DNA of 64,000 bases, from contig NW_020289988.1 in assembly GCF_003144245.1 (NCBI RefSeq), positions 62,001 to 126,000 of the forward strand, in the 5' to 3' direction. Source of the DNA: Jaminaea rosea (lineage: Eukaryota > Basidiomycota > Exobasidiomycetes > Microstromatales). This document shows, one piece after another, positions 1-10,730 of this stretch (the first letter of the stretch is position 1; every line of letters begins with the position of its first letter). The notes below the pieces were generated by a model. That model saw only the letters and a list, made by a program, of their open reading frames with translations. It was not told the origin of the DNA and did no database searches. A program made the translations under genes and the position numbers.

Positions 1-415
1 TTTCGCCAAAGACGGTGTTCAGGGCTGGAATGAGGGTGGGCAGGAGGCCGAGGATGAGGCCGTGTGCGCTGCCGGGAGGGATACAATATCAGCTGGATCG
101 AAGTCGACTGCCATTCTCGTCAGCATATACGCACGAAAAGCCCTCATTGCTGACTGCTTGCTTTGCTTGTATGCCGTGCTTGACGTGGACCTCGCTCATG
201 TCTTCCTCGATCTGGCCGGCTTTGGGCGGGTAGAAATCTGGAACAGACAGAGCCTGAGATCCTGGATGCATGAGTGGTCTCCATGATGGTGGTAGAGGTT
301 GATATGCTACGGCTGGCAGGTTGAGAGCAGCTGGCGAGTCCTGGCGAGAGGACGACGACTGTGTCGAAGGCGACGCCGCTGCCTCAGCGGGTGTACCAGC
401 CGATCGAGTTGCCAT
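1..415 (-). CDS. MED12: Mediator complex subunit 12 (Med12/Srb8), N-terminal part only
   Basis: Med12 belongs to the Cdk8 kinase module of Mediator and represses or tunes RNA polymerase II transcription. The start codon is at 415. After a Ser/Ala/Pro-rich stretch the protein reads RPLMHPGSQALSVPDFYPPK, then GQIEEDMSEVHVKHG. This matches from memory the conserved N-terminus of Med12 (human RPL...PPDVYP...QKEDELTALNVKQG). Exon 1 is 415..135. A GTGCGT donor at 134 and a CAG acceptor at 69-71 give a 66-base intron. Exon 2 (68..1) continues FSAHGLILGLLPTLIPALN in frame and runs off the left edge. About 116 residues are visible of a protein that normally exceeds 1,000. The identification rests on this one motif block. 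Confidence 0.8.
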
Positions 416-947
416 GACACGACTGCCTGTCTTCTGTGGTCCAGTGTGAGATGCTGATGGTGCTGCTGCTGCTGCTGCTGCTCATGACATCGTGAGGCGT
501 CGAGGAGACAAACGAGGCTTGGAAGCAAAGCAACGGCAGAGCTGCAACGCTCACCTCAACGACGACGCACAGACGCGGACTGAGCGCTCTCGCAATGGCC
601 TCGATTGCCGTCCGTCGGTCCGCCAAAGGTTCCGCCAAAGGTTCCGCGCTCCTTTCATCTCGACCAGAACTTCCCAACTCGCAGCAATCGCCACTACGCC
701 TCATAGATACCACTGCGCTAGGGCAAGAAGACGCTCTCTCCTCCCCTTCGCATCTACCAACGTCAAAACAATTGCGCAGGTTGAGCAGCATAGATCAATC
801 TTGCTTGCGTGCTCTCGACAGGCCCGGACGCCACTTGCCGCCAACGCCTCCGACCTCATCGATACCCGGCGAATCGAGCGACCCGACCTCTTCAGCATCT
901 TTCCCCCTCTTCTCCCATAGCATCGTCACCCACACTCTCTCGCTACA
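416..947. promoter_or_regulatory. Divergent promoter region between MED12 and the phosphatase gene
   Basis: This stretch separates two divergently transcribed genes and should hold both promoters and leaders. It contains a CTG repeat near its left end and CT-rich tracts before the phosphatase start. An ATG-started open frame (595..1068) overlaps the phosphatase start in another frame. It would be a long upstream ORF if transcribed, but nothing in it looks like a conserved protein. Confidence 0.5.
461..482. repeat. (CTG)n / (CAG)n trinucleotide repeat
   Basis: About seven perfect TGC/CTG units lie 46 to 67 bases upstream of the MED12 start codon, probably in its 5' leader (as CAG on the transcribed strand). 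Confidence 0.9.
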
Positions 948-2111
948 ATGGCCTTCGATCTTGATGCATGCATCGCCACCCTCTTGCGCAAGCAGCTCCT
1001 CGGCGAGGCCCTCCTCAAAGAGATCTGCGAAAAGACGAAAGAGCTCCTCATGCGTGAGGGCAACGTAGTCCACATTTCTGCACCCGTTACCGTAGTGGGA
1101 GACATCCACGGGCAATTCTACGACTTGATAGAGATCTTCAGAATAGGAGGCTACTCCCCGCATACAAACTACCTCTTCCTAGGAGACTATGTGGATCGCG
1201 GCCTCTTCTCGGTCGAGACGATCAGCCTGTTGACTTGTTTGAAGCTGCGATATCCGGATAGGGTGCAGCTGATTAGGGGCAACCACGAGAGTCGAGCGGT
1301 CACGCAGGTGAGCAGGCAAAGAGGCGTCAGGCAGGAAGGAGCATCGGAGGCGTCGAGCTGACCCTTTCACGCTTGCGTAGACGTACGGCTTCTATACGGA
1401 GTGCACACGCAAGTACGGCGGATCAACAAAGGTCTGGCAGCACTTCACGGACATGTTTGACTTTCTGACCCTGTCCGTGGTCATTGACGACCAGGTGAGC
1501 GCGTGCTGGCGACTCCAATCTCCGCGTACACCCTTCTCACCCCCCACCCCCTCTCCATCCTCACTCCAGATCTTCTGTGTCCACGGCGGTCTCTCCCCTT
1601 CCGTCCACTACATCGACCAGATCAAAGTTATCGATCGTTTCCGCGAGATCCCGCACGAAGGGCCCATGGCTGACCTCGTTTGGTCAGATCCAGACCCGGA
1701 CAAGGAGGAATTTGCCATCTCACCGCGAGGGGCCGGATACACCTTTGGGAGCACCATTGTCTCGCACTTCCTGGAAAGGAACGGGATGAATCATATTCTC
1801 AGAGCTCATCAGCTTTGCATGGAGTGCGTTCAGCGGCGTGTTGTTAGTAGTGGTGCGCATGCGCTGACATCGACGTATTTTCTGCTTTGCGCACGCGCAG
1901 AGGCTTCTCGGTCCTGTACGACGACAAGCTCAGCACGGTGTGGAGTGCGCCAAACTACTGCTATCGATGCGGCAACATGGCTTCAATCCTTGAGGTTGGG
2001 CCGGGCGGGACAAAGCATTTCAATACCTTCATGGCGGCGCCGGAGAACGAGAGAGATGGACCGTTGCAGGCGGCAGAGAAGAAGCACGATGCGGTGGAGT
2101 ATTTCCTGTGA
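948..2111 (+). CDS. PPG1: PP2A-like Ser/Thr phosphatase catalytic subunit, Ppg1 type
   Basis: This is a phosphoprotein phosphatase of the PP2A/PP4/PP6 branch. Four exons (948..1307, 1381..1494, 1570..1823, 1901..2111) encode 312 residues, the usual catalytic-subunit length. All metal and catalytic motifs are present: GDIHGQ, GDYVDRG, RGNHE, and the HGG and RAHQ segments. The tail ends in YFL, as in PP2A-type enzymes. Runs such as [30 protein letters not shown] and [14 protein letters not shown] match yeast Ppg1 better than Pph21 or Sit4. In yeast Ppg1 works with the Far complex and in glycogen control; that role here is inferred from the family. The acidic spacer of yeast Ppg1 before YFL is missing, giving a compact form. 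Introns have GTGAGC or GTGCGT donors. Confidence 0.9.
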
Positions 2112-2224
2112 CTGCGAAGAGAACAAAGGAGACGCTGCTGTTCTGCTGCCCCGTGTACTACTAGATCGCCGCTATTCATGATACGCTGTATGCATTCTAT
2201 TCCGAGCACGCACACGATCCCCGC

Positions 2225-3980
2225 CTACAGCCACTCAATCGTCGCCGGGGGCTTGGAGCTGATGTCGAGCACGACGCGGTTCACCCCGGCTACCTCGTTG
2301 GTGATGCGGTTGCTCACCTTGCAAAGGAACTCAAAGGGGAAGGGGAACCACGTAGCCGTCATAAAGTCGGTCGTCTGCGCAGCTCGCAGCGCGATGACCT
2401 GGTCGTAGGTGCGCTTGTCACCTTGCACACCCACTGCTCGTACGGGCAGCAGCACCGCAAACGCTTGCGAGATGTCGTCGTAGAAGCCAGCGTTGCGAAT
2501 CTCCTCGATGTAGATCTGGTCTGCCTTTTGCAGAATTTCGACCTGAGAGCGAGTGACGGCGCCGAGGATACGGATGGCCAGCCCAGGGCCGGGGAAAGGG
2601 TGGCGTCCCACAAGGTGGGCAGGAATACCGAGCAGCTTTCCCAACGCTCGCACCTCGTCCTTGAACAACTCGCGCAAAGGCTCGATGAGCTTGAGCTTCA
2701 TGTCCTCGAGCAGTCCGCCGACATTGTGGTGCGTCTTGATCGTGGCTGATGGGCCCTTGAAAGAGATGGACTCGATGACATCCGGGTAGAGGGTGCCCTG
2801 CAGGAGGAACTCGTACTTGCCCTTTGCCTCGTGCGCCCGACCTGCCTTCAGCGCCGCAGCTTCCTCCTCTTCGGCCTCACGCTCGAGCTTAGCTCCTTCC
2901 TCCTCGAATACGTTGATGAAAGTGTTGCCGATGATCTTGCGCTTCTGCTCTGGGTCCTCGACTCCCTCGAGACGGCTCAAGAACAGATCTGAGGCGTCTA
3001 CGACGGTGAGCTTGACGCCCAAATCCTCCGACAGCATCTTGTGCACCTGCGCCGCCTCGTTGGATCGCAACACGCCGTTATCGACCATGACGGCGTGGAA
3101 ACGGTCACCAATGGCCTCGTGCATCAGCTTGGCGGCGACGGACGAGTCGACACCGCCAGAGATGGCGCCGATGACCCTACCCTTGGGGCCGACGATTTCG
3201 CGAATACGAGCGATCTCCTTGTCAATGAAGGTGGACATGGTCCAGTTGCGGCGGCATCCGCAGATGGTGACAAAGGCCTGTCCGCGGGGTGAAAGAGCAT
3301 AGAGAGTGATGTCAGCTTCTAGCCGACCGCACTGCATGCTTGTTCTCGCGCCCACGCACCTCAAAAAGCTCCTTTCCCTTGGGCGAGTGCGTCACTTCCG
3401 GGTGGAACTGAATGCCATACATCGGCCTCTCCTTGTGCGCAATGGCCGTGTACGGCGAAGTAGCCGTCTTGGCGATGACCTCGAATCCTTCGGGCATCTT
3501 GGACAACTGGTCGCCGTGCGACATCCATACGGGGACCTCATCCGACTCGAGGTTGGCAAAGAGAGCATCCATGCGCTTGTCACCCGTCTTTACGACCTGC
3601 ACAGTGCTCTGTCCATACTCTCTTCGATCGTGCGGGTCCACCTTGCCTCCGTGGTTCCAGGCAATCTCCTGCAATCCGTAGCAGATGCCGAGGATTGGGA
3701 CGTCCAGCTTAAATACGTCGGGGTCGACACGAGGGGCTCCTTCGTCGTAGACTGAGTAAGGGGAGCCGGACAGAATAACACCTTTTGGAGACCAGTCGAG
3801 GTCTGCGATCTTCTGCGTGCAGGGGAGCATCTCGCAGTAGACGTTGAGCTCACGACATCTTCGGGTGATGAGGTGAGAATACTGCGAGCCAAAGTCGAGG
3901 ATGAGGATCGAGTCGTATTGGCTGTGGATAGCCTCCGTGAGCGGAGGAGCTGCCGATGAGGACGATGCTGAGCCGTTCAT
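2225..3980 (-). CDS. GUA1: GMP synthase (glutamine-hydrolysing)
   Basis: This enzyme converts XMP to GMP with glutamine and ATP, in de novo purine synthesis in the cytosol. Exon 1 (3980..3360, 207 codons) is the class I glutamine amidotransferase domain: [14 protein letters not shown], nucleophile Cys100 in GICYGLQE, and His193/Glu195 in [11 protein letters not shown]. Exon 2 (3277..2225) is the ATP-pyrophosphatase domain with P-loop SGGVDSSV, followed by the dimerisation domain ending in the family-typical [13 protein letters not shown]. The 82-base intron lies between the two catalytic domains. The predicted 557 residues is slightly above the usual fungal length because of a short Ser-rich N-terminus. 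The start at 3980 was chosen because further in-frame sequence upstream is Arg-rich and unlike the family. Confidence 0.95.
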
Positions 3981-4356
3981 GGCGGGCCAGTGATAAGATT
4001 GTGGGTGGGTTGAGAAGAAAAGTCGTCTCGACGACTGCAGCCTCTCTGTCCGCCCGTCTCGCCGCCTCGTATCGCGCCCGCCCAAAAAGTTCGCGTCGCC
4101 CGGAGCTCAATTTGGCTCGCGGCTTCGGGACTGAGCGACTTGGCCCAGGGAAACGAATTGCGAATTGCAACGTGGGCCCTTAGCGTGGACCTGCATCTGA
4201 GCTCTCAGCCGTGCATCCTCACGCCGTGATCTTCTAGGCAACGACCGTTTTGCCAAGATGTCCAGGCGTGTGACCTGGTGGCTCGTCTGAGCACGAGCGT
4301 CTTGCTTTCTTCCTCCTTTTCATCATCACCACCAAGTAGCTCCTCGCCGCGCTATC
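3981..4356. promoter_or_regulatory. Divergent promoter between GUA1 and the permease gene
   Basis: The starts of two divergent genes flank these 376 bases. CT-rich leader sequence precedes the permease start on the right. No specific binding site is claimed. Confidence 0.45.
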
Positions 4357-6588
4357 ATGGAAGCCGCTCAAGCTGCCTCCATTGTCCGCCGGGCGCCATC
4401 CAATCCCACGGCTGGGCAAGGCGCCTCGTTGAACGGGCATGGCATCTTCGCCATCGTCGTCTTTGCCATCGTCATGTTCGTCGTCATCCAGCCTCTGCGC
4501 ATACCGGTACCCTTTGCCGTGAGCGACTGGACAAGGGCCAAGTGGCGAAAGCTCAATCCGCCAGTGCATGATGAGCAAGAGCAGCATACAGTCACGGACA
4601 ACGCAGCTACGCCTCCAGCAGGCCCTGATCCGCCGAGCCGCCCGGCCTCGCTCATGTCTGAACATCAGGTCGTCGACCACGGCACTCGTCGCGATCGCGT
4701 CTACCTGAATCTCAATCACGTGAATGCCCCAATCGTGGGCATCCTTTTCCTCCTGGCGACTAAGACCATCGGCGGCGAGCAGATCAAGCTAGGAATCGTA
4801 GGCGACGGTCACGTGGAGCCATACGATACGCTCCTGCTCTTCCTCTCCCTAGCATATATCGCCATCTCTCTCGACACTACGGGTCTGCTGCGCTTCTTGG
4901 CCTTTCACGTCTCCATTTCGGGTGGCAGGTCAGGGCCACGGCTCTTCTACTCCCTTTATGGCTTCTTCTTCTTCCTCGGTCTACTCGTAGGGAATGACGC
5001 CGTCGTGTTGTCGGGAACGAGCTTCTTGGTCTACTTTACGCGCATTGCAGGCATCTCACCGCCAGATGCGTGGATCTGGGCTCAATTTGCTGCGGCGAAT
5101 ATCGCGAGTGCAACGCTGGTGTCTTCGAACCTGACCAACGTAGTCGTCGCTACGGGCTTCGGCATCAAGTTTACGACGTACTCGGCTTTCATGGCTCTAC
5201 CTACCGTGGCGAGCGGAGTGGTCGCCATCTTCTGCATTCGCGTCCTCTTCATCAATCGTCAGCCACGCGACAATCCCTTCAAGAAGATTGTCAAGAAGCT
5301 GCGAGAGCCCACGATGACGACCAATGGGGGTGCGCGCGTCAAGCCTGGAGTCGCGCTGCCAAGCTTACCTCGCCGACGCTCCACGATGAGCCGTACGTCC
5401 CACGTCGAGTCGCTGAAAAAGGTTGCAGGAGGCAAGGCCACGCCGGTCGAGGAGGAGGAGGAGCGTGGCGTAGAAGCCCAGACAGGTGTAGCTTCCGCAT
5501 CTGCCGGTCCATCGTCAGCAGGGCGCTCATCAGCCACAGCGAGCGTTGCAGCCCGCAGTCATCGCGAGCAAGCCAGCGACAGCGACGATGATTCCCCCTC
5601 GCCCGCCGCGCGTCAGATCGTCTTCATGCCTCCGTACATGATCCCGCCTGACGTCAACCCACGCTCCGCCCTCAACGATCCATTCGGCGCCATCTGGGGC
5701 TCGGCAGTGATGGCTATCACGCTGGGCGTGCTGGTAGGCACATCGGTGCTGGGAACAGTCAAAGTCTATCAGGTCTCTCTACCTGGAGCCTTCTTGTGCC
5801 TGGCACGCGACTTCTTCAAGGATGTCAAGGACTGGCGCGCAGAGAGGTTGCGCAAACAGAGGGAGGGCGACTGCCCCGGCGGACGAGAGGCGGGGCGATG
5901 TGAGCCTGATGGGCGACCGTGCGAGGCTATCGAGTTGGAGCAGGTCGCGGCCGTGGCAAAGGAGCAAGAAGCAACCACACCATCACGGGGTCGTCCGCGC
6001 CCAAACGTCCTCCAGCGCATCATGGCCCTGCCACACTGCATCGCCCGGGTCCTGCCAACCGTCACGCACGTCTGCGCCCGTCTGCCCCTGCCCCTCCTCC
6101 CCTTCGCCTTCGGCATGTTCATCCTCGACGAATCGCTTGCTCACGTCGGCTTCATCACCATCATGGCCCGCGGGCTGGGCAAAGTATGCGCCGGTGGAGA
6201 ATTGGGCACAGCCTTTTTTATTGGAATGCTGAGCGTAGTGCTGTGCTGCTTTGGAGGGACGAACATTGGAGCGTGCATCTTGCTTGTGCGCTCTTTCCAG
6301 GACGCGGCCTTCCAGGGCCAATTGCCTGCTCTGCCCACTGGAGAGGCAGAGTCAATCACTCGCGTGGCCCTCTACTCTTTGGCACTGGGCTCAAACGTCG
6401 GTGCGCTGGGAGGCACATTCGCTGCCTCCCTTGCTGGCCTGCTATGGAGGGGCAGCCTGCGACACGGTGGCATCACGGTGAAGCCGAGCAACTTCTTCCT
6501 CTGGAGCGCCGCGACTATGCCGCTCAGTCTGGCCGCCGGGGTTGTGGTGGTATGGGCGCAGGTGAAGAGCGGGAAGTGGCCAATGTAG
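4357..6588 (+). CDS. ArsB/citrate-type anion permease
   Basis: This single-exon gene encodes a 743-residue polytopic membrane protein. An N-terminal hydrophobic helix (about residues 27-45) is followed by a hydrophilic stretch, then two blocks of membrane helices (about 120-310 and 430-740). The segments GNDAVVLSGTSFLVYF, ASATLVSSNLTNVVVATGFG and FGGTNIGACILLVRSF resemble the repeated pore-loop halves of the ion-transporter superfamily that includes ArsB, NhaD and citrate/dicarboxylate carriers. A cytosolic loop of roughly 120 residues (about 310-430), rich in Ser, Arg and acidic clusters, separates the two halves. The substrate (arsenite, carboxylate, phosphate or sodium) cannot be told from sequence. 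No arsenic-resistance genes are nearby, which weakens an arsenite role. Confidence 0.75.
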   Translation: MEAAQAASIVRRAPSNPTAGQGASLNGHGIFAIVVFAIVMFVVIQPLRIPVPFAVSDWTRAKWRKLNPPVHDEQEQHTVTDNAATPPAGPDPPSRPASLMSEHQVVDHGTRRDRVYLNLNHVNAPIVGILFLLATKTIGGEQIKLGIVGDGHVEPYDTLLLFLSLAYIAISLDTTGLLRFLAFHVSISGGRSGPRLFYSLYGFFFFLGLLVGNDAVVLSGTSFLVYFTRIAGISPPDAWIWAQFAAANIASATLVSSNLTNVVVATGFGIKFTTYSAFMALPTVASGVVAIFCIRVLFINRQPRDNPFKKIVKKLREPTMTTNGGARVKPGVALPSLPRRRSTMSRTSHVESLKKVAGGKATPVEEEEERGVEAQTGVASASAGPSSAGRSSATASVAARSHREQASDSDDDSPSPAARQIVFMPPYMIPPDVNPRSALNDPFGAIWGSAVMAITLGVLVGTSVLGTVKVYQVSLPGAFLCLARDFFKDVKDWRAERLRKQREGDCPGGREAGRCEPDGRPCEAIELEQVAAVAKEQEATTPSRGRPRPNVLQRIMALPHCIARVLPTVTHVCARLPLPLLPFAFGMFILDESLAHVGFITIMARGLGKVCAGGELGTAFFIGMLSVVLCCFGGTNIGACILLVRSFQDAAFQGQLPALPTGEAESITRVALYSLALGSNVGALGGTFAASLAGLLWRGSLRHGGITVKPSNFFLWSAATMPLSLAAGVVVVWAQVKSGKWPM

Positions 6589-6641
6589 GCGTGCAATAGA
6601 GCGTGTAGAGATCTATTTAATTCATTGCAACGTACGACTCG

Positions 6642-8940
6642 TCATTGTCTCCCTGGCACAGGCTCCATAGGCGCCGGCCCCCCTCCTGACATCGCATTGT
6701 GATACCCCGCCGCGCTGACTTGATGTCCGCTGAACGTGTACTCGACCATGACAAAGAAGATGAGCAGATGCATTCCAGCAGCGTAGAGCACTGCCGCGAT
6801 TCTTGCTCTCCTATCTTTCACCAGCACGGTAGCAGCAGCGTGTAGCAACCTCTCCAGCGGGTTCAGCCGCGCCAGAGCGCTACGTTGCTCTCGACCGCGG
6901 AACGCTTCGAATGGATTCATGCTAGCTTCGTAGCGCCGACGGTACTTGTCTTCCGGGTGCGGAGTTGATGAGCCGGACGCAATGCTAGATGGAATGAGGC
7001 CGCCTCGCTCCTGTTGGTAGGATCTTTGCGGCGGATACGCGCCCGACGCATCCGTCCTTGCAGGTACGGCCGTGACCATGGAAGCGGCGCTTGACCCACT
7101 CCCGCCGTAGCTTTGGAGGTAGCGCACCTTCTCGTAGAGGGCGAGATTGTCCGCCTGCAGTCCCTTGACATCGCTGCGCAGTTGTGTTACTACGTCGAAT
7201 TGCTTGCGGAGCTCCTCCTCCAACTCGGCGTTACGGGCGCGGAAACGGTCGCGCTGTGAGACGATGATGGGTAGAACACTTTCCGACGATGACGAGGAGG
7301 CCGGTGTCGATGTCGAGACGACGTTGCGGGCTGGTGCTGACGAGGATGCGCTCGTCGTCGCTGCCGTGCTGCCGTTCGCTTGAGGCTGGGCGGCTTTGCC
7401 CGCCTTGAAGTCAAGCTCCCCCTTCTCGATACGCCCCATCTCCTCCAACATTTCCTCAGCGCTCTGCGTTTTGCTGCCCGCCGGCTTCTGAGGAGCAGCC
7501 GCCGACTTGCTCTCACTCGCACCGCCCACCGCCATCAGGTCCGCCTCCAATCTCTCATTGAGCGCTGTCAACCTCTTGACCTCCTCACGCAGGTTCGGTA
7601 CCTCGCTGGTCGAGGTTGCGCTTCCCTGCTCAAGCTCGTGGTGCTTAACGCGGAGAGTTGCCAGGTCGTCTTGAAGCTTCTTGTTCTTCTCCATGAGGAG
7701 CGCCTCGAGGGGTTTCGCCTTACTCCTGACGGCGGAATTGTCGTCCTCCTCCTCGTCCAAACCGCTGCTGAACTCCACGAGCCGCATTATTTCGAGCTCG
7801 CGCTTGATCTCGCCATAGTCTGCCATGCTGTCGAGCTTCTGGCGAAGCGTGGCCAACTCGTCGTTGCGCTCCTTGAGGGTACGTCGAACCTGGCCAAGCC
7901 CCTCCTCCGCCGACGCCAGCGATGCACGCTCCTTCTCTGCGGCCCCATCAAGCTCAGCCTGCAGCCTCGCCCTCCCCTCTTGCTCCTCACTCAATCTGCG
8001 CTCCAGGTCGGCAACCCTCTTGTCATCGGCGTCCCCAGCCTTGACCTTCTCCACCTCTTCTCTCAGCTGCTCATTGCGTCTCTCGACCGCAGCCACACGC
8101 TGCTGGGCTCTCTGCAAGTCAGCGGACAGCATCTCCACCTCTGCTGCCGATGCACCACCGCTCGGAGCTGCCGCAGCCGCTACATAGTCTGTTGCGCTCG
8201 CCAAGAGCCGTTTCTGCGCAGCTTCATGGCTCGCCCGCAACCCCTCGAGCTGCTTCTCCAGCTCCACCTCCCGCGCTTTTGCGTTGTCCAGTCGTTCCGA
8301 AAAGCGGGCAGCCGTCTCTGCTTCTACTGCGCTGCGCTGCTCCTCGAGGCGGTGGTCGAGTGACAAGACGCGTGATGTGAGTCGGGAGCGCTCTTCCTCG
8401 AGTTGGGGTAGCGAGGTAAGGCGTGATTGAAGGGAGGCATTCTCGGTGCGTAGCGAGGCGACTTGGCTGCGCAGCGCAGCGAGGTCTGGGTGGTTGGCGA
8501 ATTGGTCCTGCCAAGGTGAAAAGGGTGGCATTGGTCAGCGCCTACTGTTCTCGCGTCTTGATTTGATGGTTGATGCCACTCACGATCAATTTCTCGACGA
8601 CATTAGCGGGATCCTCGATGCCCCTCAACCTCTCCTCGACCCTCGTCACTCCTCCCTCGGCCTCTCGTGCCCTCTTTGTCAATTCATCGACTTCCCCCTG
8701 GTAAAGCTTCAGAAGCGGCTTGAATCCATCAATCTTTGCCGCATCGGTGTCGAGCTTCTTCCAGCTGCGCGTCTCCTCTGCGAGCTTCTTGCGCGATTGC
8801 AATGAAGACGTCTGCAGGCTAGTGAGCGGGGTGACGAGCTGCGTGAGGTGCGATTGGAGGGAAGGGAGGTCCAATGATTTGTAGGAAGAAAGGATCGAGC
8901 TGAGCTGAGGTTGCGATGTCGATAACGCTGCTTCTGTCAT
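6642..8940 (-). CDS. COY1: CASP / Coy1-type Golgi coiled-coil membrane protein
   Basis: This is a tail-anchored golgin that works in intra-Golgi retrograde transport with tethers and SNAREs. Exon 1 is 8940..8584 and exon 2 is 8507..6642, joined across a 76-base intron (GTGAGT donor, CAG acceptor); the product is 740 residues. Nearly the whole protein is heptad-rich, with long Glu/Arg/Leu coiled coil from about residue 30 to 480. The C-terminal block NPFEAFRGREQRSALARLNP, followed by a single membrane helix (LYAAGMHLLIFFVMVEYTF), is the CASP signature just before the end. The unspliced exon 1 frame ends soon after the donor, which supports the intron. Confidence 0.9.
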
Positions 8941-9313
8941 GTTGTTGCGTGGGAGCGAGGCATCGAGGTGCCAGAGTCAGCGCTGAGCGTTGAGCGTTGA
9001 GCGTTGGTCTTGCTGGAACGAAGGCAAAGTTGCGCTCAGATCAGGCCGACACTTCGTCTGTCCGCCCGCCCTCTCGGCCGCTCCTCAACCCGCTCAGCCA
9101 GTGAGAGCAAAGGGCTCCAGGCGGGCGCTAGAAGCATGATGATCAATACGAGAGCATACAGCCAATCACACGACACAATCGCTGCCTGCGGTCAAGACGA
9201 CGGTGCTACGGAGTCATAGTGATTACTTCGGCGCCTTGCACGCCCGCATACAAGCACATCCTCGACCCCGTCTTCGCAACCTTTTTGAATACCACGACGA
9301 GAAGCTACATCCC
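8941..9313. other. Intergenic region upstream of COY1 and downstream of RPS27
   Basis: This holds the COY1 promoter on its left and the 3' end of the ribosomal protein gene on its right. Apart from a short heptamer repeat next to the COY1 start, I see nothing specific. Confidence 0.4.
8984..9006. repeat. Short tandem repeat of TGAGCGT
   Basis: Three to four head-to-tail copies of the heptamer TGAGCGT lie about 45 bases upstream of the COY1 start, within the probable promoter or leader. Confidence 0.8.
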
Positions 9314-10272
9314 TTACGCCTGATAGCGATGAAGCAGCATCCACACTCTCGCCTGGTCAGCCTCCTGTCCACTACTCTCCTTGCACTATCACCCCGCGCC
9401 GCCGCGCCGCCGGGTTTCGCCATTAGCTCACCTTGCGACGGAAGGAGCATCCCTCAGTCAGCCTGGCCTTACCACCCGTGGGCTGGGCGAGGACCTGCGA
9501 GCACGACCCGCACATGACGACGCTGTGAGCGTGCGAAAAGACCGTGGTGATGGCGAAGCAGCCGGGGCACTTGACGTCCATGAAGTACTGGAGGCGACAA
9601 GATGGATAGGTTCGGTGTCAGGACTGGGGAACGTCTTGGCGGCAGGACAACGCTGCACGCACCGAGTTGGGGCTCTGTACCAATCGCTTAAGCTTGTGGC
9701 ATTGAGCTTGCTGCTCAGTAGAAGGGTTGAGGAGGTCGACGGCAAGAGTCTGTGCGAGGGAAGATGAAGTGAGTCAGCAAGTGGGAATCGAGATGAGTGG
9801 GGAGAGCAGGGGAAAGGGCACGACGTCCTGTTCGCCTTTGTAGGTTGACCAAGCCAGCGACATCGTGAGCTGAGATGCTCTGCGATGCCCAGAGCAGACG
9901 TGCTGAAAGGCCGGGCAGAACCCAGAGTATCTCTAGCGTGCAAGCACGATCCTTCGGCAGACTACCCTTCCCCCGGACGAAATGAGCTGTCATGCTCCTC
10001 GCCGCGGCCGTCCAGAGCGGCCATGGGGTGATAACCACCAGCTCAAGGCATCGAAGGCAGCCCGAGCTACTTCCATAGCCCTTCTTTCGACCCCAGGACG
10101 GCCACAAAGGCCCACGAAGACGGCATCGACTGCAACGTCCTCGATGTCCTTCCCTAATCTCAAGCAACCCTGCTACCCGCGGCTGCTTGCATCACTCATC
10201 TTCCCGACGGCACAGCGCCTCCTCCTGCAATGCCCGCGATTGTCATCTCTTCTCGTCTTGAATACGTACCAT
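9314..10272 (-). CDS. RPS27: Small ribosomal subunit protein eS27
   Basis: This is a zinc-binding protein of the 40S subunit. Exon 1 is only the ATG (10272..10270), followed by a perfect GTACGT donor and a 517-base intron. Exon 2 (9749..9663) encodes [14 protein letters not shown] to LVQSPNS. Exon 3 (9587..9432) encodes [19 protein letters not shown] to GCSFRRK. The four zinc cysteines (CPGC and CGSC) are present and the length (about 83 residues) is typical. The 3' end has two readings. Either a GTGAGC donor at 9431 splices to CAG|GCGTAA (9319..9314, used here), or the donor is read through as Val-Ser-stop (end 9423). ATG-only first exons with long introns are common in ribosomal protein genes. 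The leader just upstream (TTCATCTTTCTTCGAAC) is pyrimidine-rich, also typical. Confidence 0.9.
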
Positions 10273-10730
10273 CTTTGTCGAGCTTGTGTTGTTCGAAGAA
10301 AGATGAAGGTGGGGTGATGCAGTAAGATCCCAAGTCCGAGGTGTGCGGTCGAGTGACCGCCACCCGCCGTGCCGCCCACGGCCCAAGGACGAGGCGAGTC
10401 GAGTCCCGCCTCGAGTCCGCTCCGCCTGTCCGCCCTCCTCGGGACCGACCGACGTCGCCTTTGTGTCTCACAACTGAGAAAGTTGGTCGTCGCAATGCAA
10501 CGAAGGTATGCTTGACGCGACGCGATCAACACAAGATGAGAAGAGGTGAAGTGGTCACATTGATGCCATTTTGAATAGATAGAATGCGAAGAGCACCGCT
10601 CAATGAGAGGACTCATTCTTCGAACGCTGTTTATCGATATCATCGTCGCCTTCGCCCTGCTCCCTCCCCTCCAGTCGTATCCTCCCTCTCTAGGGTATCT
10701 CTTTCTTCCCCGACCCACCTACGCTAGCAC
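10273..10730. promoter_or_regulatory. RPS27 promoter and 3' end of the DUF1295 gene
   Basis: Upstream of the ATG-only first exon of RPS27 lies a pyrimidine-rich leader. The remainder is intergenic. An open frame on the minus strand (10718..10173) is Arg-rich, shows no family features and is not called as a gene. Confidence 0.4.

Noticed and set aside
595-1068. 157-codon ATG frame on the plus strand overlapping the phosphatase start
   Set aside because: Ser/Pro/Arg-rich, no family features, and it overlaps the conserved phosphatase exon in another frame. At most an upstream ORF.
7380-8363. 327-codon plus-strand frame opposite the CASP/Coy1 coding region
   Set aside because: Leu/Arg-rich shadow of the coiled-coil codons. 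No ATG-supported gene structure, and the minus-strand protein is clearly conserved.
9753-10269. Possible C/D-box snoRNA in the first intron of eS27 (ATGA-like words present)
   Set aside because: No properly spaced C and D boxes with a terminal stem could be found by eye.
10173-10718. 181-codon minus-strand frame overlapping the eS27 first exon and promoter
   Set aside because: Composition is random and basic. The region is explained by the eS27 leader, ATG-only exon and first intron.
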